NCBI RefSeq assembly: GCF_009712035.1
Contig: NZ_VILB01000002.1
Coordinates: forward strand, 31,551 to 95,550
Length of the DNA: 64,000 bases
Source: Anabaena sp. UHCC 0187
Lineage (GTDB): Bacteria > Cyanobacteriota > Cyanobacteriia > Cyanobacteriales > Nostocaceae
Direction of reading: 5' to 3'
The position numbers and the translations under genes were made by a program. Position 1 is the stretch's first letter. Each line of letters starts with the position of its first letter. Below, piece after piece: positions 17,647 to 25,143 of this stretch. The notes beneath the pieces are model-generated. The model did not search any database, was not told the origin of the DNA, and saw only the letters and a program-made list of their open reading frames with translations.

Positions 17647-17797
17647 TCTGATATTACCTCCTGTTCAATATTATAAACTACTAAACAAAGTTGATTTTTT
17701 TATAACTTACGCAAGTAGCACACTAAAAATCTGTTGTAGGGTGCATATATTAACATTTTAGAGTTACAATAAAAGATAACAGTTTCATTTTATCAAA

Positions 17798-18160
17798 ATG
17801 TCTGAAACTATCACCCTCCAACTACCGGAAACACTGGTGCAAAAAGCCAAAGAAATCGCTGCTTTTACCCATCGTCGCCTTGAAGATGTATTACTAGAAT
17901 GGATTGACCGTGCCAGCAATGAATTACCTGTAGAATCATTACCAGATGAACAGATTTTGTCATTGTGCGATTTGCAAATGGAAACTCAACAACAAGAAAT
18001 TTTTAGTGATCTTTTAGCACGTCAACAAGAAGGACAGCTAAATGATATAGAAAATAGCCAACTAGATGAACTTATGCAAGTTTACAGACGTGGTTTAGTG
18101 CGGAAAGCAAAAGCCTTGAAAGTGGCTGTTGAACGTGGTTTGATACCTGCAATTAATTAA
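17798..18160 (+). CDS. Ribbon-helix-helix-like small protein paired with HNH gene
   Basis: The 120-aa protein starts with a short beta strand and two helices, SETITLQLPETLVQKAKEIA, the pattern of ribbon-helix-helix DNA-binding antitoxins, followed by an acidic, Gln-rich helical C-terminal half (LQMETQQQEIFSDLLARQQ). Its stop is five bases from the ATG of the HNH gene on the same strand, so the two are translated together. Such pairs recur in cyanobacteria in my recollection. It could be an antitoxin, a DNA-binding adaptor or an autoregulator of the pair. No function is demonstrated by the sequence. Confidence 0.7.
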   Translation: MSETITLQLPETLVQKAKEIAAFTHRRLEDVLLEWIDRASNELPVESLPDEQILSLCDLQMETQQQEIFSDLLARQQEGQLNDIENSQLDELMQVYRRGLVRKAKALKVAVERGLIPAIN

Positions 18161-18165
18161 TAGTC

Positions 18166-18597
18166 ATGGCTCGATCTTATATTCCTATTGAAATAGAACG
18201 TCGTGTTCGGAAAGATGCTCAAAATCGTTGTGGCTATTGTTTGAGTCCTCAACATTTAGTAATGGCACGTTTGGAAATAGAACATATTATTCCTATAGCG
18301 AAAGGTGGTAGTAATAATGAATCAAATTTATGGTTAGCTTGTCCTATTTGTAATAGATACAAAAGTGATAAAATAACAAATATTGATTCAGAAACAGGTG
18401 ATATAGTTAAATTATTTAACCCACGTACTCAAATTTGGTCTGAGCATTTTTTTTGGACAAAAGATGGATTGCAAATTGTGGGTAAAACACCAACTGGGAG
18501 AGCTACTGTTAAAGTTTTGCATTTAAGTGATGATGCAGATGCTTTAGAAGTTCGCAGTTATTGGGTACTTGCTGGTTGGCATCCTCCAGAAAATTAA
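18166..18597 (+). CDS. HNH endonuclease
   Basis: The 143-aa protein has a complete HNH module: zinc-binding Cys22 and Cys25 (CGYC), the EHIIP motif with His40, an Asn in GGSNNESNL, and Cys59/Cys62 with the following CNRYKSD. A C-terminal extension of about 65 residues has LFNPRTQIWSEHFFW and GRATVKVL, conserved in a large cyanobacterial family. It probably nicks or cleaves DNA in a metal-dependent way; targets are unknown. ATG start at 18166, five bases after the upstream ribbon-helix-helix-like gene. The pair is the last part of the accessory patch before the metal transporter genes. Confidence 0.9.
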   Translation: MARSYIPIEIERRVRKDAQNRCGYCLSPQHLVMARLEIEHIIPIAKGGSNNESNLWLACPICNRYKSDKITNIDSETGDIVKLFNPRTQIWSEHFFWTKDGLQIVGKTPTGRATVKVLHLSDDADALEVRSYWVLAGWHPPEN

Positions 18598-18806
18598 TAA
18601 ATTCATAATCACGAACAATTATGAGAATATGTCATAAAGATTTATAAATGTTAACGATTTAAAAAATAAATATATAATTTGACGTATTTTTTATTACAAA
18701 ATTACCCTAAATAAAATTCCCAAATATCTACCAATAGGGTATTGTCAAAAGAGATAACTTTTAGTTTGCTATTAATTTTATTAGCCGTTATATTACTTAA
18801 ATTGTA

Positions 18807-18845
18807 AGCTATCAGCTATCAGCTATCAGCTATCAGCCGTCAGCT
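18807..18845. repeat. Heptanucleotide tandem repeat (AGCTATC)n
   Basis: About five units of AGCTATC with a degenerate end, in the 286-base gap before the four-helix-bundle gene. Same class as 9488-9546. Confidence 0.85.
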
Positions 18846-18883
18846 TAAAACTAACTAAATCAGGAAATCAGGGGAATTTAAGA

Positions 18884-19243
18884 TTGAGAGATTTTAGAGA
18901 ATTGAAAGTGTGGGAAAAAGCTCATCAGCTTACTTTATCTGTCTATAGGCAAACACAGATATTTCCCAAAGAAGAACTGTATGGATTGACAAGCCAAACA
19001 CGCCGATCCTGTGCTTCAATCCCTGCAAATATAGCTGAGGGATGTGGCAGAAAAGGAGAAGCAGAACTAGCCCGTTTTCTTCAAATTGCTATGGGTTCAG
19101 CCAGTGAACTTGAATATCATTTATTACTTGCTCATGATCTTAACCTACTCCCAGCCAAAAACTATGAATCTCTGGCTAATGACGTGACTGAGATTAAACG
19201 AATGCTTACCTCTTTCATTCAAAAGCTGAAAGCTGAAAGCTGA
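18884..19243 (+). CDS. Four helix bundle protein (S23/IVP family)
   Basis: The 119-aa protein matches the four-helix-bundle family derived from the 23S rRNA intervening-sequence protein: FRELKVWEKAHQL at the N terminus, SQTRRSCASIPANIAEGCGR, then FLQIAMGSASELEYHLLLAHDL. It forms a pentamer in known structures; the function is not established. The start is TTG at 18884, needed to keep the conserved first helix. The last codons (KLKAES) are read from a heptamer run (AAGCTGA)n at about 19222-19250, so the tandem repeat supplies the C terminus and crosses the stop codon. Confidence 0.88.
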   Translation: MRDFRELKVWEKAHQLTLSVYRQTQIFPKEELYGLTSQTRRSCASIPANIAEGCGRKGEAELARFLQIAMGSASELEYHLLLAHDLNLLPAKNYESLANDVTEIKRMLTSFIQKLKAES

Positions 19244-19295
19244 ATGCTGAATGCTTATAGTTTGCAAAAAACACATTTCAAAAAACACCAATCTC

Positions 19296-20219
19296 ATGCA
19301 CATACCCGATGGATTTATTTCTGTGCCAGTTGCAGCCGCCACCAGTTTAGCCAGTGCAGCCGCTTTATTTGTGGCTTTTGAGCGATCGCAAACAGCCTTT
19401 GGCATTCGTCGCGCCCCCATTCTCGGCTTAACCACAGCCTTTATTTTCGCCGCCCAAATGATTAATTTTCCCGTAGCGGGAGGAACTAGCGGCCACTTAT
19501 TAGGAGGGGCTTTAGCTGCCATTATTTTAGGTAGTCCTTGGGCGGGAATGTTATGTATTGCCACAGTTTTAATTATTCAAGCCGTACTATTTGCTGATGG
19601 TGGTATCACCGCTTTAGGTGCAAATATTTTAAACATGGGAGTAATCGGCGTTTGGGTAGCATGGGGATTAACCCAAACCTTACAACGACTATTGGGCGGT
19701 TCTCAAAGGCGTTTACCCCTGGCAGCAGGGATAGCAGCAGGAGTGAGCGTAGTTGTCGCCGCCGTAGCTTGTGCCATTCAATTAGCCCTGTCTGGTACAG
19801 CACCAGCTAACATAGTTTTACCCACCATGGCAGGTGTACATATTTTGATTGGTATTGGAGAAGGATTAATTACCGGGGGTGTATTAACCTATCTAGCCAC
19901 AGCCCGTCCAGATTTGTTACCAGGTGAAGAACACAAAATTAGAGGCTGGTTAGTTCCCGTTGTGAGTATTTTACTGATTTCGGGTGTGTTGTCTCTATTT
20001 GCTTCCGCTTGGCCAGATGGTTTAGAAAAAGTAGCAGAAAACGTGGGTTTTATCAACTTAGCTGAAAATGTGCGGGTAATTGTACCGACACCTTTGGCTG
20101 ACTATGAGATTAAAGGTTTAGGGCAAATCGGGACAAGTATTGCCGGATTAGTGGGTTCTACAGCTTGCTTTGCTGTGGCTTTTGGAATTGCCAAAGTTAT
20201 CAAACCGAATAATGCTTAA
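19296..20219 (+). CDS. cbiM: Cobalt/nickel ECF transporter, CbiM/NikM fused to CbiN-like domain
   Basis: The membrane substrate-binding subunit of an energy-coupling-factor transporter for Co2+ or Ni2+. The frame is open from 19251, but the family start is MHIPDGF at 19296: the N-terminal Met1-His2 is part of the metal site, so any extension would block it. Six or more membrane segments follow (ALFVAFERSQ, AAQMINFPVAGGTSGHLLGG, ADGGITALGANI). The C terminus carries a PDGLE motif and a further membrane segment, the CbiN/NikN-like part fused in one chain. The product is 307 aa. cbiQ starts before its stop (8-base overlap). No cobalamin riboswitch was seen upstream. Confidence 0.93.
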   Translation: MHIPDGFISVPVAAATSLASAAALFVAFERSQTAFGIRRAPILGLTTAFIFAAQMINFPVAGGTSGHLLGGALAAIILGSPWAGMLCIATVLIIQAVLFADGGITALGANILNMGVIGVWVAWGLTQTLQRLLGGSQRRLPLAAGIAAGVSVVVAAVACAIQLALSGTAPANIVLPTMAGVHILIGIGEGLITGGVLTYLATARPDLLPGEEHKIRGWLVPVVSILLISGVLSLFASAWPDGLEKVAENVGFINLAENVRVIVPTPLADYEIKGLGQIGTSIAGLVGSTACFAVAFGIAKVIKPNNA

Positions 20220-20871
20220 TATTTCCTTGCCATTACGCTTGCAATTATCCCTGATCATTGTGATTGGGGCAGCTTGTTTAAAACATTATACCTGGTCTAA
20301 TTTACTCGTATATGGGGCGATCGCACTTATCTGGGCTTGTATCTTACAAGTACCCATTCGCAAATTAGGCGGATTACTGGGGACAGAATTAATTTTTCTC
20401 TCATTGATGGCTTTACCATTGGGATGGGAACGAGCCAGTTTTTTGCTACTGCGTTCCCTAATTTGTTTAATTGCCATGAATAGTTTTTTATTAACCTTAC
20501 CCCCCCACAGTTTCGGTATTGCCCTCAAAAGCTTACCAATACCTGCACCATTAAAAGAAAACCTGATCCTCGCTGGGCAATACTTAGAAATACTCCTCTC
20601 AGAAGTGACCCGAATGCAGCGCAGCGCCCAATTACGAGGGCTAAAAGGTGCAGGGGGATGGTTACGCTATGCCAGTGCTTCCATGATTGGGGCTTTATAT
20701 CTCCGCACCCTCGACAGAGCCGAAAGAGTTTATGCGGCCATGGTAGCCCGTGGATATAACGGAAAATTACCCATAGATTCCCCCCTCAAACCAAAAGAAC
20801 GTTTTATCCTGTTAATAGCTGGGGTAACAGCTACTTGTTTAACCCTAAGTTCCTACCTTACTGTTATTTGA
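20212..20871 (+). CDS. cbiQ: ECF transporter transmembrane subunit CbiQ
   Basis: This is the energy-coupling T subunit that links the CbiM channel to the CbiO ATPase. The start is ATG at 20212, overlapping cbiM by 8 bases, and gives 219 aa; the open frame extends further upstream but inside cbiM. Visible are several hydrophobic helices, and the EVTRMQRSAQLRGLK block, the family's coupling helix with the typical AxRxRG-like pattern. The next gene, cbiO, begins 10 bases after the stop, so the three genes form one operon. Whether the metal is cobalt or nickel cannot be read from this subunit. Confidence 0.92.
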   Translation: MLNISLPLRLQLSLIIVIGAACLKHYTWSNLLVYGAIALIWACILQVPIRKLGGLLGTELIFLSLMALPLGWERASFLLLRSLICLIAMNSFLLTLPPHSFGIALKSLPIPAPLKENLILAGQYLEILLSEVTRMQRSAQLRGLKGAGGWLRYASASMIGALYLRTLDRAERVYAAMVARGYNGKLPIDSPLKPKERFILLIAGVTATCLTLSSYLTVI

Positions 20872-20881
20872 GTGGTGAATC

Positions 20882-21646
20882 TTGACATCATTAACTTCTA
20901 ATCCCCAAATTTCCCTCTCTCAACCACATACTAATGTCGTTGAAGTCCAAAATCTGGTATATGCCTATTCACACCAGCAACCCGTATTACAAGAAATTTC
21001 CTTTAGCTTACAAACAGGCGATCGCGTCGCTTTAATGGGCGCTACCGGCTCAGGAAAAAGCACCCTCCTAGAAAACCTCATTGGCTTAAAACATCCCCAA
21101 AGTGGCAAAATCTGGATTAACAGTATCCCCTTATTACCAGAGAATTTGCCACAAATACGGCAACAAATTGGTTTTACCTTCCAAGATGCTAACGACCAAT
21201 TATTTATGCCCACAATTCTGGAAGATATTACCTTTGGCCCCCTTAATTATGGTGTTTCATCCATAGCCGCTAAAGATAAAGCCCATCAATTATTAGCCGA
21301 CTTTGGATTAGAGGCCTACGCCCACCGTTCAGCCCATGAACTTTCTGGAGGACAAAGACGTTTAGCCGCCTTAGCCACGATTTTAGCCCTAAATCCTGCC
21401 ATTCTCATCTTAGATGAACCAACCAACGGACTTGACCCAGCATGGCGACGACATTTAGCCCAAGTATTATTAAAATTGCCTGTTCAAGTGATGTTAATAG
21501 CTTCTCACGACTTAAATTGGCTAGGAAGAGTCACCCAACGGGCTTTAGTCCTCTCTACTGGTAAAATCCAAATAGACAGCGACATTCAACCACTGTTGCA
21601 AGATGGCAAAACCTTAGATAAATTAGGGTTGCCAGTAGATTGGTAA
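20882..21646 (+). CDS. cbiO: ECF transporter ATP-binding protein CbiO
   Basis: This ABC ATPase of 254 aa powers the Co/Ni transporter. Motifs in order: Walker A GATGSGKST (near residue 54), Q-loop FQDANDQLF, signature LSGGQRRLA, Walker B LILDEPTNGLD and the H-loop SHD. The start is TTG at 20882, the only in-frame start that gives the full first strand (VVEVQNLVYAYS); the next codons upstream hold a TGA. It completes the cbiM-cbiQ-cbiO operon. A following lipoprotein gene starts 78 bases later and may or may not be in the same transcript. Confidence 0.93.
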   Translation: MTSLTSNPQISLSQPHTNVVEVQNLVYAYSHQQPVLQEISFSLQTGDRVALMGATGSGKSTLLENLIGLKHPQSGKIWINSIPLLPENLPQIRQQIGFTFQDANDQLFMPTILEDITFGPLNYGVSSIAAKDKAHQLLADFGLEAYAHRSAHELSGGQRRLAALATILALNPAILILDEPTNGLDPAWRRHLAQVLLKLPVQVMLIASHDLNWLGRVTQRALVLSTGKIQIDSDIQPLLQDGKTLDKLGLPVDW

Positions 21647-21724
21647 ACTGCTCAACACAGAAATTCGTAATTGCGAATTGATGATCATCTGATCTAATAT
21701 TTAGGGAATTTTAATGCGCTTGGG

Positions 21725-22216
21725 ATGTTAATGTTGTTTTCCCGTTATTCAGTTATTGCTCCTGTTAGTCTGAGCATTGCTTTGTTAATTACTAGTTGCA
21801 GCGAGAGTAAAGTCTCCCAATGTCAGCGATTGATGACAGTTGTTAATCAAGGTACTTCGTTGATTGATATCAAAAAAGGTCAGCAGGTATCAACAAGCTC
21901 GCAATTATCCAAAGATTTGAAAAAGGTCACTAAGTCTATTCAGGAATTAAATTTAAAAGATCCCAAATTGCAAGAATTTGAAACCAAATTTAGCAAAAGC
22001 TTTGATCATCTTAGTGAAGCCATAGCCAAAGCCTCTCAAGCTCTTGCAGATACTAAAAAAGCGGAAGCATCATCAGATGGTAGGGCAAAAATTGAAAAAG
22101 CTAGAAAAGAAATTGATTCCGCACTGACAACCGCAGCTAAAACTGCTGGTAAAGAATCAGATGCTTTAGGCGTTCAATTAAATAAATATTGTAGCCAGGA
22201 ATCAACTAAGAATTAA
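21725..22216 (+). CDS. Putative lipoprotein, 163 aa
   Basis: An N-terminal hydrophobic stretch ends in the lipobox LITSC (Cys25), so the protein is probably attached to a membrane by lipid. The mature part is a long Lys-, Ala- and Ser-rich helical region (KAGKES/KASQALADTKKAEAS) with a coiled-coil look and a terminal Cys. I recognise no named family. ATG start at 21725 (a second ATG two codons on could be used). It follows the cbiMQO operon and converges on a helicase gene; an A/T inverted repeat between the two genes may terminate both. Confidence 0.7.
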   Translation: MLMLFSRYSVIAPVSLSIALLITSCSESKVSQCQRLMTVVNQGTSLIDIKKGQQVSTSSQLSKDLKKVTKSIQELNLKDPKLQEFETKFSKSFDHLSEAIAKASQALADTKKAEASSDGRAKIEKARKEIDSALTTAAKTAGKESDALGVQLNKYCSQESTKN

Positions 22217-22300
22217 AAATTGAGAATTAAAAATTAAAAATTGCAAGAGTTAGATCCTTTACCCTTGTTTTTTTAATTTTTAATCTTGCATTTTTCATTA

Positions 22301-23794
22301 CTACTTACTAGGCGTTTTGTTAATAGGATTTTGTAAAATGTGAGATGATTGATTTCTGCAATTATCACAATGTCCACAACGCCAATTAACAGTTGCTGCT
22401 TTAAAGCCAAAGGCAGTTAATAAAAACTGCCAACGACACTTTTTAGTAGTTAGATATTCACTCATTTGTTTAGCAGCTTGTAATTGTGTTTCTGGTGGAT
22501 TTCCTGACTGAGAACAAATAGAGTAATGAAAAGGATCAAGCCATTTCAGTTGTCCATTACTATGGAGCAGAGAAAGTGCCACAGCACCAGTAGGAAATTC
22601 TTCAATTACAGCATTTACTTCACCCTGGGGTGGAAGTTTTTTGGCTAATTGTTGAGCTTTTTCTTGTTGTGATCGCATTTGTTGTTCAAAAAATTTCTGT
22701 CTTTGCTTATCCTCCGAATCTAAAAATCCCGTTGGTTCACTTACTAAAGTTAAAACATCAGCGGGTTTACCATCTCTTCCCGCCCGTCCTATTTCTTGCA
22801 CATATTCAGATAACAAATATGGCGCATGAAAATGAACCACCCAGCGCACATCTGGTTTATTTATCCCCATGCCAAAAGCACAAGTACACACCACAAATGG
22901 GATTTTTCCACCTAACCAACTAGCTTCAATATTCCGACGTTTTTCTGCACCTAATCCCGCGTGATAACTAGCGGTTTGATAACCATTTTCTGTTAACCAC
23001 TGGGTTAAATTTTCACTATCTCTTCGAGTCCGTACATAAATTAAACCAACTTGATTTGGTCGTTTTTGAATAAACTTTAATAATTGTTGTTTTCTATCTT
23101 TAGGAGTCCAAGCAATCCGGACAGTAGGATTTAAATTTTCCCGGTAGGGATTAATCCGAAAAATCTCAGGTTTGTCTAATTTTAAAACTGTAGAAATAAT
23201 ATTTTGGGCTAGAGGATCAGCCGTGGCCGTAAAAGCTGCTATACTAATTTTTGTTCCCGGTGGTTTTGATTTTAGCAACGCTTCACGCACAGCCCCTAAA
23301 CGCCGATAAGCCGGACGAAAAGTATCACCCCACTGCACCAAACAATGGGCTTCATCCAGAATCAAACCATTAATTTGGAGTTGGGGATTACATAACCTTT
23401 TCCACACTGCTGGGCTGAGTAAGGTTTCTGGTGATAAATACAATAATCTTAATTGCTGTCTTTCTAAAGCTTGCAAAGTTGCTTGACGTTGAAATGCAGG
23501 TAACTCACTATGTAAAAGTGCTGCTTTTTGCTGTCGTTGACGCAATTCATCAACTTGGTTTTCCATCAGCGCCACCAAAGGAGAAACTATTAAAGTCAAT
23601 CCTGTTTGTAGTAGGGCGGGAAGTTGAAAACAAATAGACTTTCCCCCACCTGTGGGCATAATAATTAGAGCATCTTCTTGTGATATCAAACAGTTAACAA
23701 TTTCTTTTTGGGGTGGACGAAAATCGTCATATCCCCAGATCGCTTTTAATGCTGTGCGAACATCATGCCAAGATTGTGCTATTGGGAGATTCAT
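22301..23794 (-). CDS. recQ: RecQ family ATP-dependent DNA helicase
   Basis: From the ATG at 23794 the protein is 497 aa. It has a SF2 RecQ core: FRPPQKEIVNCLISQEDALI, the Walker A MPTGGGKS, DEAH box (ILDEAHCLVQWG), the SAT-like motif FTATADP, and motif VI QEIGRAGRDGKPAD. A RecQ-type zinc-binding cluster ends it (CRWQFLL...CGHCDNC). It lacks the winged-helix and HRDC tail of E. coli RecQ (609 aa), so it is a short form seen in several cyanobacteria. RecQ unwinds DNA in recombination and repair. The open frame reaches 23806 with GTG, but the ATG at 23794 is preferred. Confidence 0.88.
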   Translation of the reverse strand: MNLPIAQSWHDVRTALKAIWGYDDFRPPQKEIVNCLISQEDALIIMPTGGGKSICFQLPALLQTGLTLIVSPLVALMENQVDELRQRQQKAALLHSELPAFQRQATLQALERQQLRLLYLSPETLLSPAVWKRLCNPQLQINGLILDEAHCLVQWGDTFRPAYRRLGAVREALLKSKPPGTKISIAAFTATADPLAQNIISTVLKLDKPEIFRINPYRENLNPTVRIAWTPKDRKQQLLKFIQKRPNQVGLIYVRTRRDSENLTQWLTENGYQTASYHAGLGAEKRRNIEASWLGGKIPFVVCTCAFGMGINKPDVRWVVHFHAPYLLSEYVQEIGRAGRDGKPADVLTLVSEPTGFLDSEDKQRQKFFEQQMRSQQEKAQQLAKKLPPQGEVNAVIEEFPTGAVALSLLHSNGQLKWLDPFHYSICSQSGNPPETQLQAAKQMSEYLTTKKCRWQFLLTAFGFKAATVNWRCGHCDNCRNQSSHILQNPINKTPSK

Positions 23795-23997
23795 TGTTTT
23801 TACCACGGAAGCGCAAAAGACGCAGAGACTATAAAAAATTACAAGCTATAATTACTGTACATCTATATTTTATACCTGTCAGGAAAATAATGTATCAGTT
23901 TTAATACTTATTAAATCTGTAAATATCGGGTATTTGGCAAAAGGGGACAACAATTCAAAATTTTCAACCCCTCTTGCCTCTTCCCACTGACAACTGA

Positions 23998-24942
23998 CTA
24001 ATGACCAATTAGTTCTTGATCATTCCATTCCAATGTATCGCCAATGTTGTCTCCATTATGGTAAGCAGCCAGTAATACTTCACAGGTTTTACCATAGGAT
24101 ATCGCGCCAGTGGCATCAAGGGCGATCGCTCCAAAATCCCGGTTATTCCTCTTAGCTTCCGTAAATGATCGCTGCATCGCCTCTTGTAGAGACATTCCAT
24201 CAGTGACTCGCACCACAACCTTAGCCGCTAGACACTCATCAATAATATCTTCCCCAATGCCCGTACAACTAACCGCTGCCTGACTAGTTGCATAATTACC
24301 TGCTGGCATCGCCGAATCACTGACTCGCCCAATGCGTTCAAAACCTTTACCTCCAGTGGAAGTACCAGCGGCTAATTTACCATAGCCATCTAAAGCGACG
24401 ACACCAATAGTCCCCCTACCGGCACTTTCTGCCATTTCTGGTTCTGCGACCACACCAGCCATCGTTCTCTTAAAGTTATCTTTGCGTTCTAGCGTCCACT
24501 CTTGCAAACGCAAATCAGTTAAACCATTATAAGTAGGAACTTGTAACTCCCGCGCTAACTCAGCCGCACCGTAATCAGACAAAACCCGATCATCGGAATT
24601 TTGTAAAAACAGCGCCATTTCAATCGGATTCTTCACCCGTGACACATTAATAACACCACTAAACCGCCCAGTTGTCCCATCCATTATGGAAGCACTCATG
24701 CGGATTTGTCCGTCAGATTGGAGGACAGAACCTGTACCAGCATTAAAGCGGGGTTCATCTTCCAACATTTGACAACCTCGAACTACTGCTTCAGCGGCAG
24801 TTGCCCCTGTAATTAAGAGAGCATAGACTCCTTCAACAATTTTAGAAAGAGAGTTGCGGACTGCTAGTAATCCCCCCTTACCTTGGAGAGAACTACCAGC
24901 CCCACCATGAATAATCAATTTAGGTTGCACTTGTAATGTCAT
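23998..24942 (-). CDS. Isoaspartyl peptidase / L-asparaginase (Ntn-hydrolase)
   Basis: This 314-aa protein belongs to the plant-type asparaginase family that cleaves itself at a Thr to make two subunits and hydrolyses isoaspartyl dipeptides and asparagine. The N terminus IIHGGAGSS is characteristic; the autocleavage site is GTIGVV (about residue 178) with the nucleophile Thr, followed by GTSTGG and GRVSDSAMPAGNYA. In heterocystous cyanobacteria such an enzyme breaks down the beta-aspartyl-arginine released from cyanophycin, so this may support nitrogen release from cyanophycin. ATG start at 24942. It lies 22 bases downstream of a 53-aa DUF2256 gene on the same strand. Confidence 0.92.
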   Translation of the reverse strand: MTLQVQPKLIIHGGAGSSLQGKGGLLAVRNSLSKIVEGVYALLITGATAAEAVVRGCQMLEDEPRFNAGTGSVLQSDGQIRMSASIMDGTTGRFSGVINVSRVKNPIEMALFLQNSDDRVLSDYGAAELARELQVPTYNGLTDLRLQEWTLERKDNFKRTMAGVVAEPEMAESAGRGTIGVVALDGYGKLAAGTSTGGKGFERIGRVSDSAMPAGNYATSQAAVSCTGIGEDIIDECLAAKVVVRVTDGMSLQEAMQRSFTEAKRNNRDFGAIALDATGAISYGKTCEVLLAAYHNGDNIGDTLEWNDQELIGH

Positions 24943-24964
24943 TTATTTTGATAATTGTTAATTG

Positions 24965-25126
24965 TCAATTGCCATTTTTAGCGTTAGAACGACGACGACG
25001 GCAACGTTCTGAGCAATATTTAACTTCATCCCAGCAATCTTGCCATTTTTTTCGCCAAGTAAACGGACGTTGACAGACTACACAGATTTTTTCCGGTAAA
25101 TCAGATTTAGAACGAACACGCCCCAT
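24965..25126 (-). CDS. DUF2256 small zinc-finger-like protein, 53 aa
   Basis: A gene too short for usual cut-offs. The product begins MGRVRSKSDLPEKICVVCQR and contains two Cys pairs (CVVC and CSERC) with FTWRKKWQDCWDEVKYC in between, plus a basic RRRR tail. This matches the DUF2256 family, in which the cysteines bind zinc. Family members are often next to photolyase or RNA/DNA-binding genes; function unknown. The ATG lies at 25126 and the stop TGA at 24965-24967 (minus strand). It sits between the large GAF kinase gene and the isoaspartyl peptidase gene. Confidence 0.85.
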   Translation of the reverse strand: MGRVRSKSDLPEKICVVCQRPFTWRKKWQDCWDEVKYCSERCRRRRSNAKNGN

Positions 25127-25143
25127 GATCATCAATTGAAAAT

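Noticed and set aside
19246-19295. Cobalamin or nickel riboswitch upstream of cbiM
   Set aside because: The space before the ATG is under 60 bases after the upstream stop and has no riboswitch motif.
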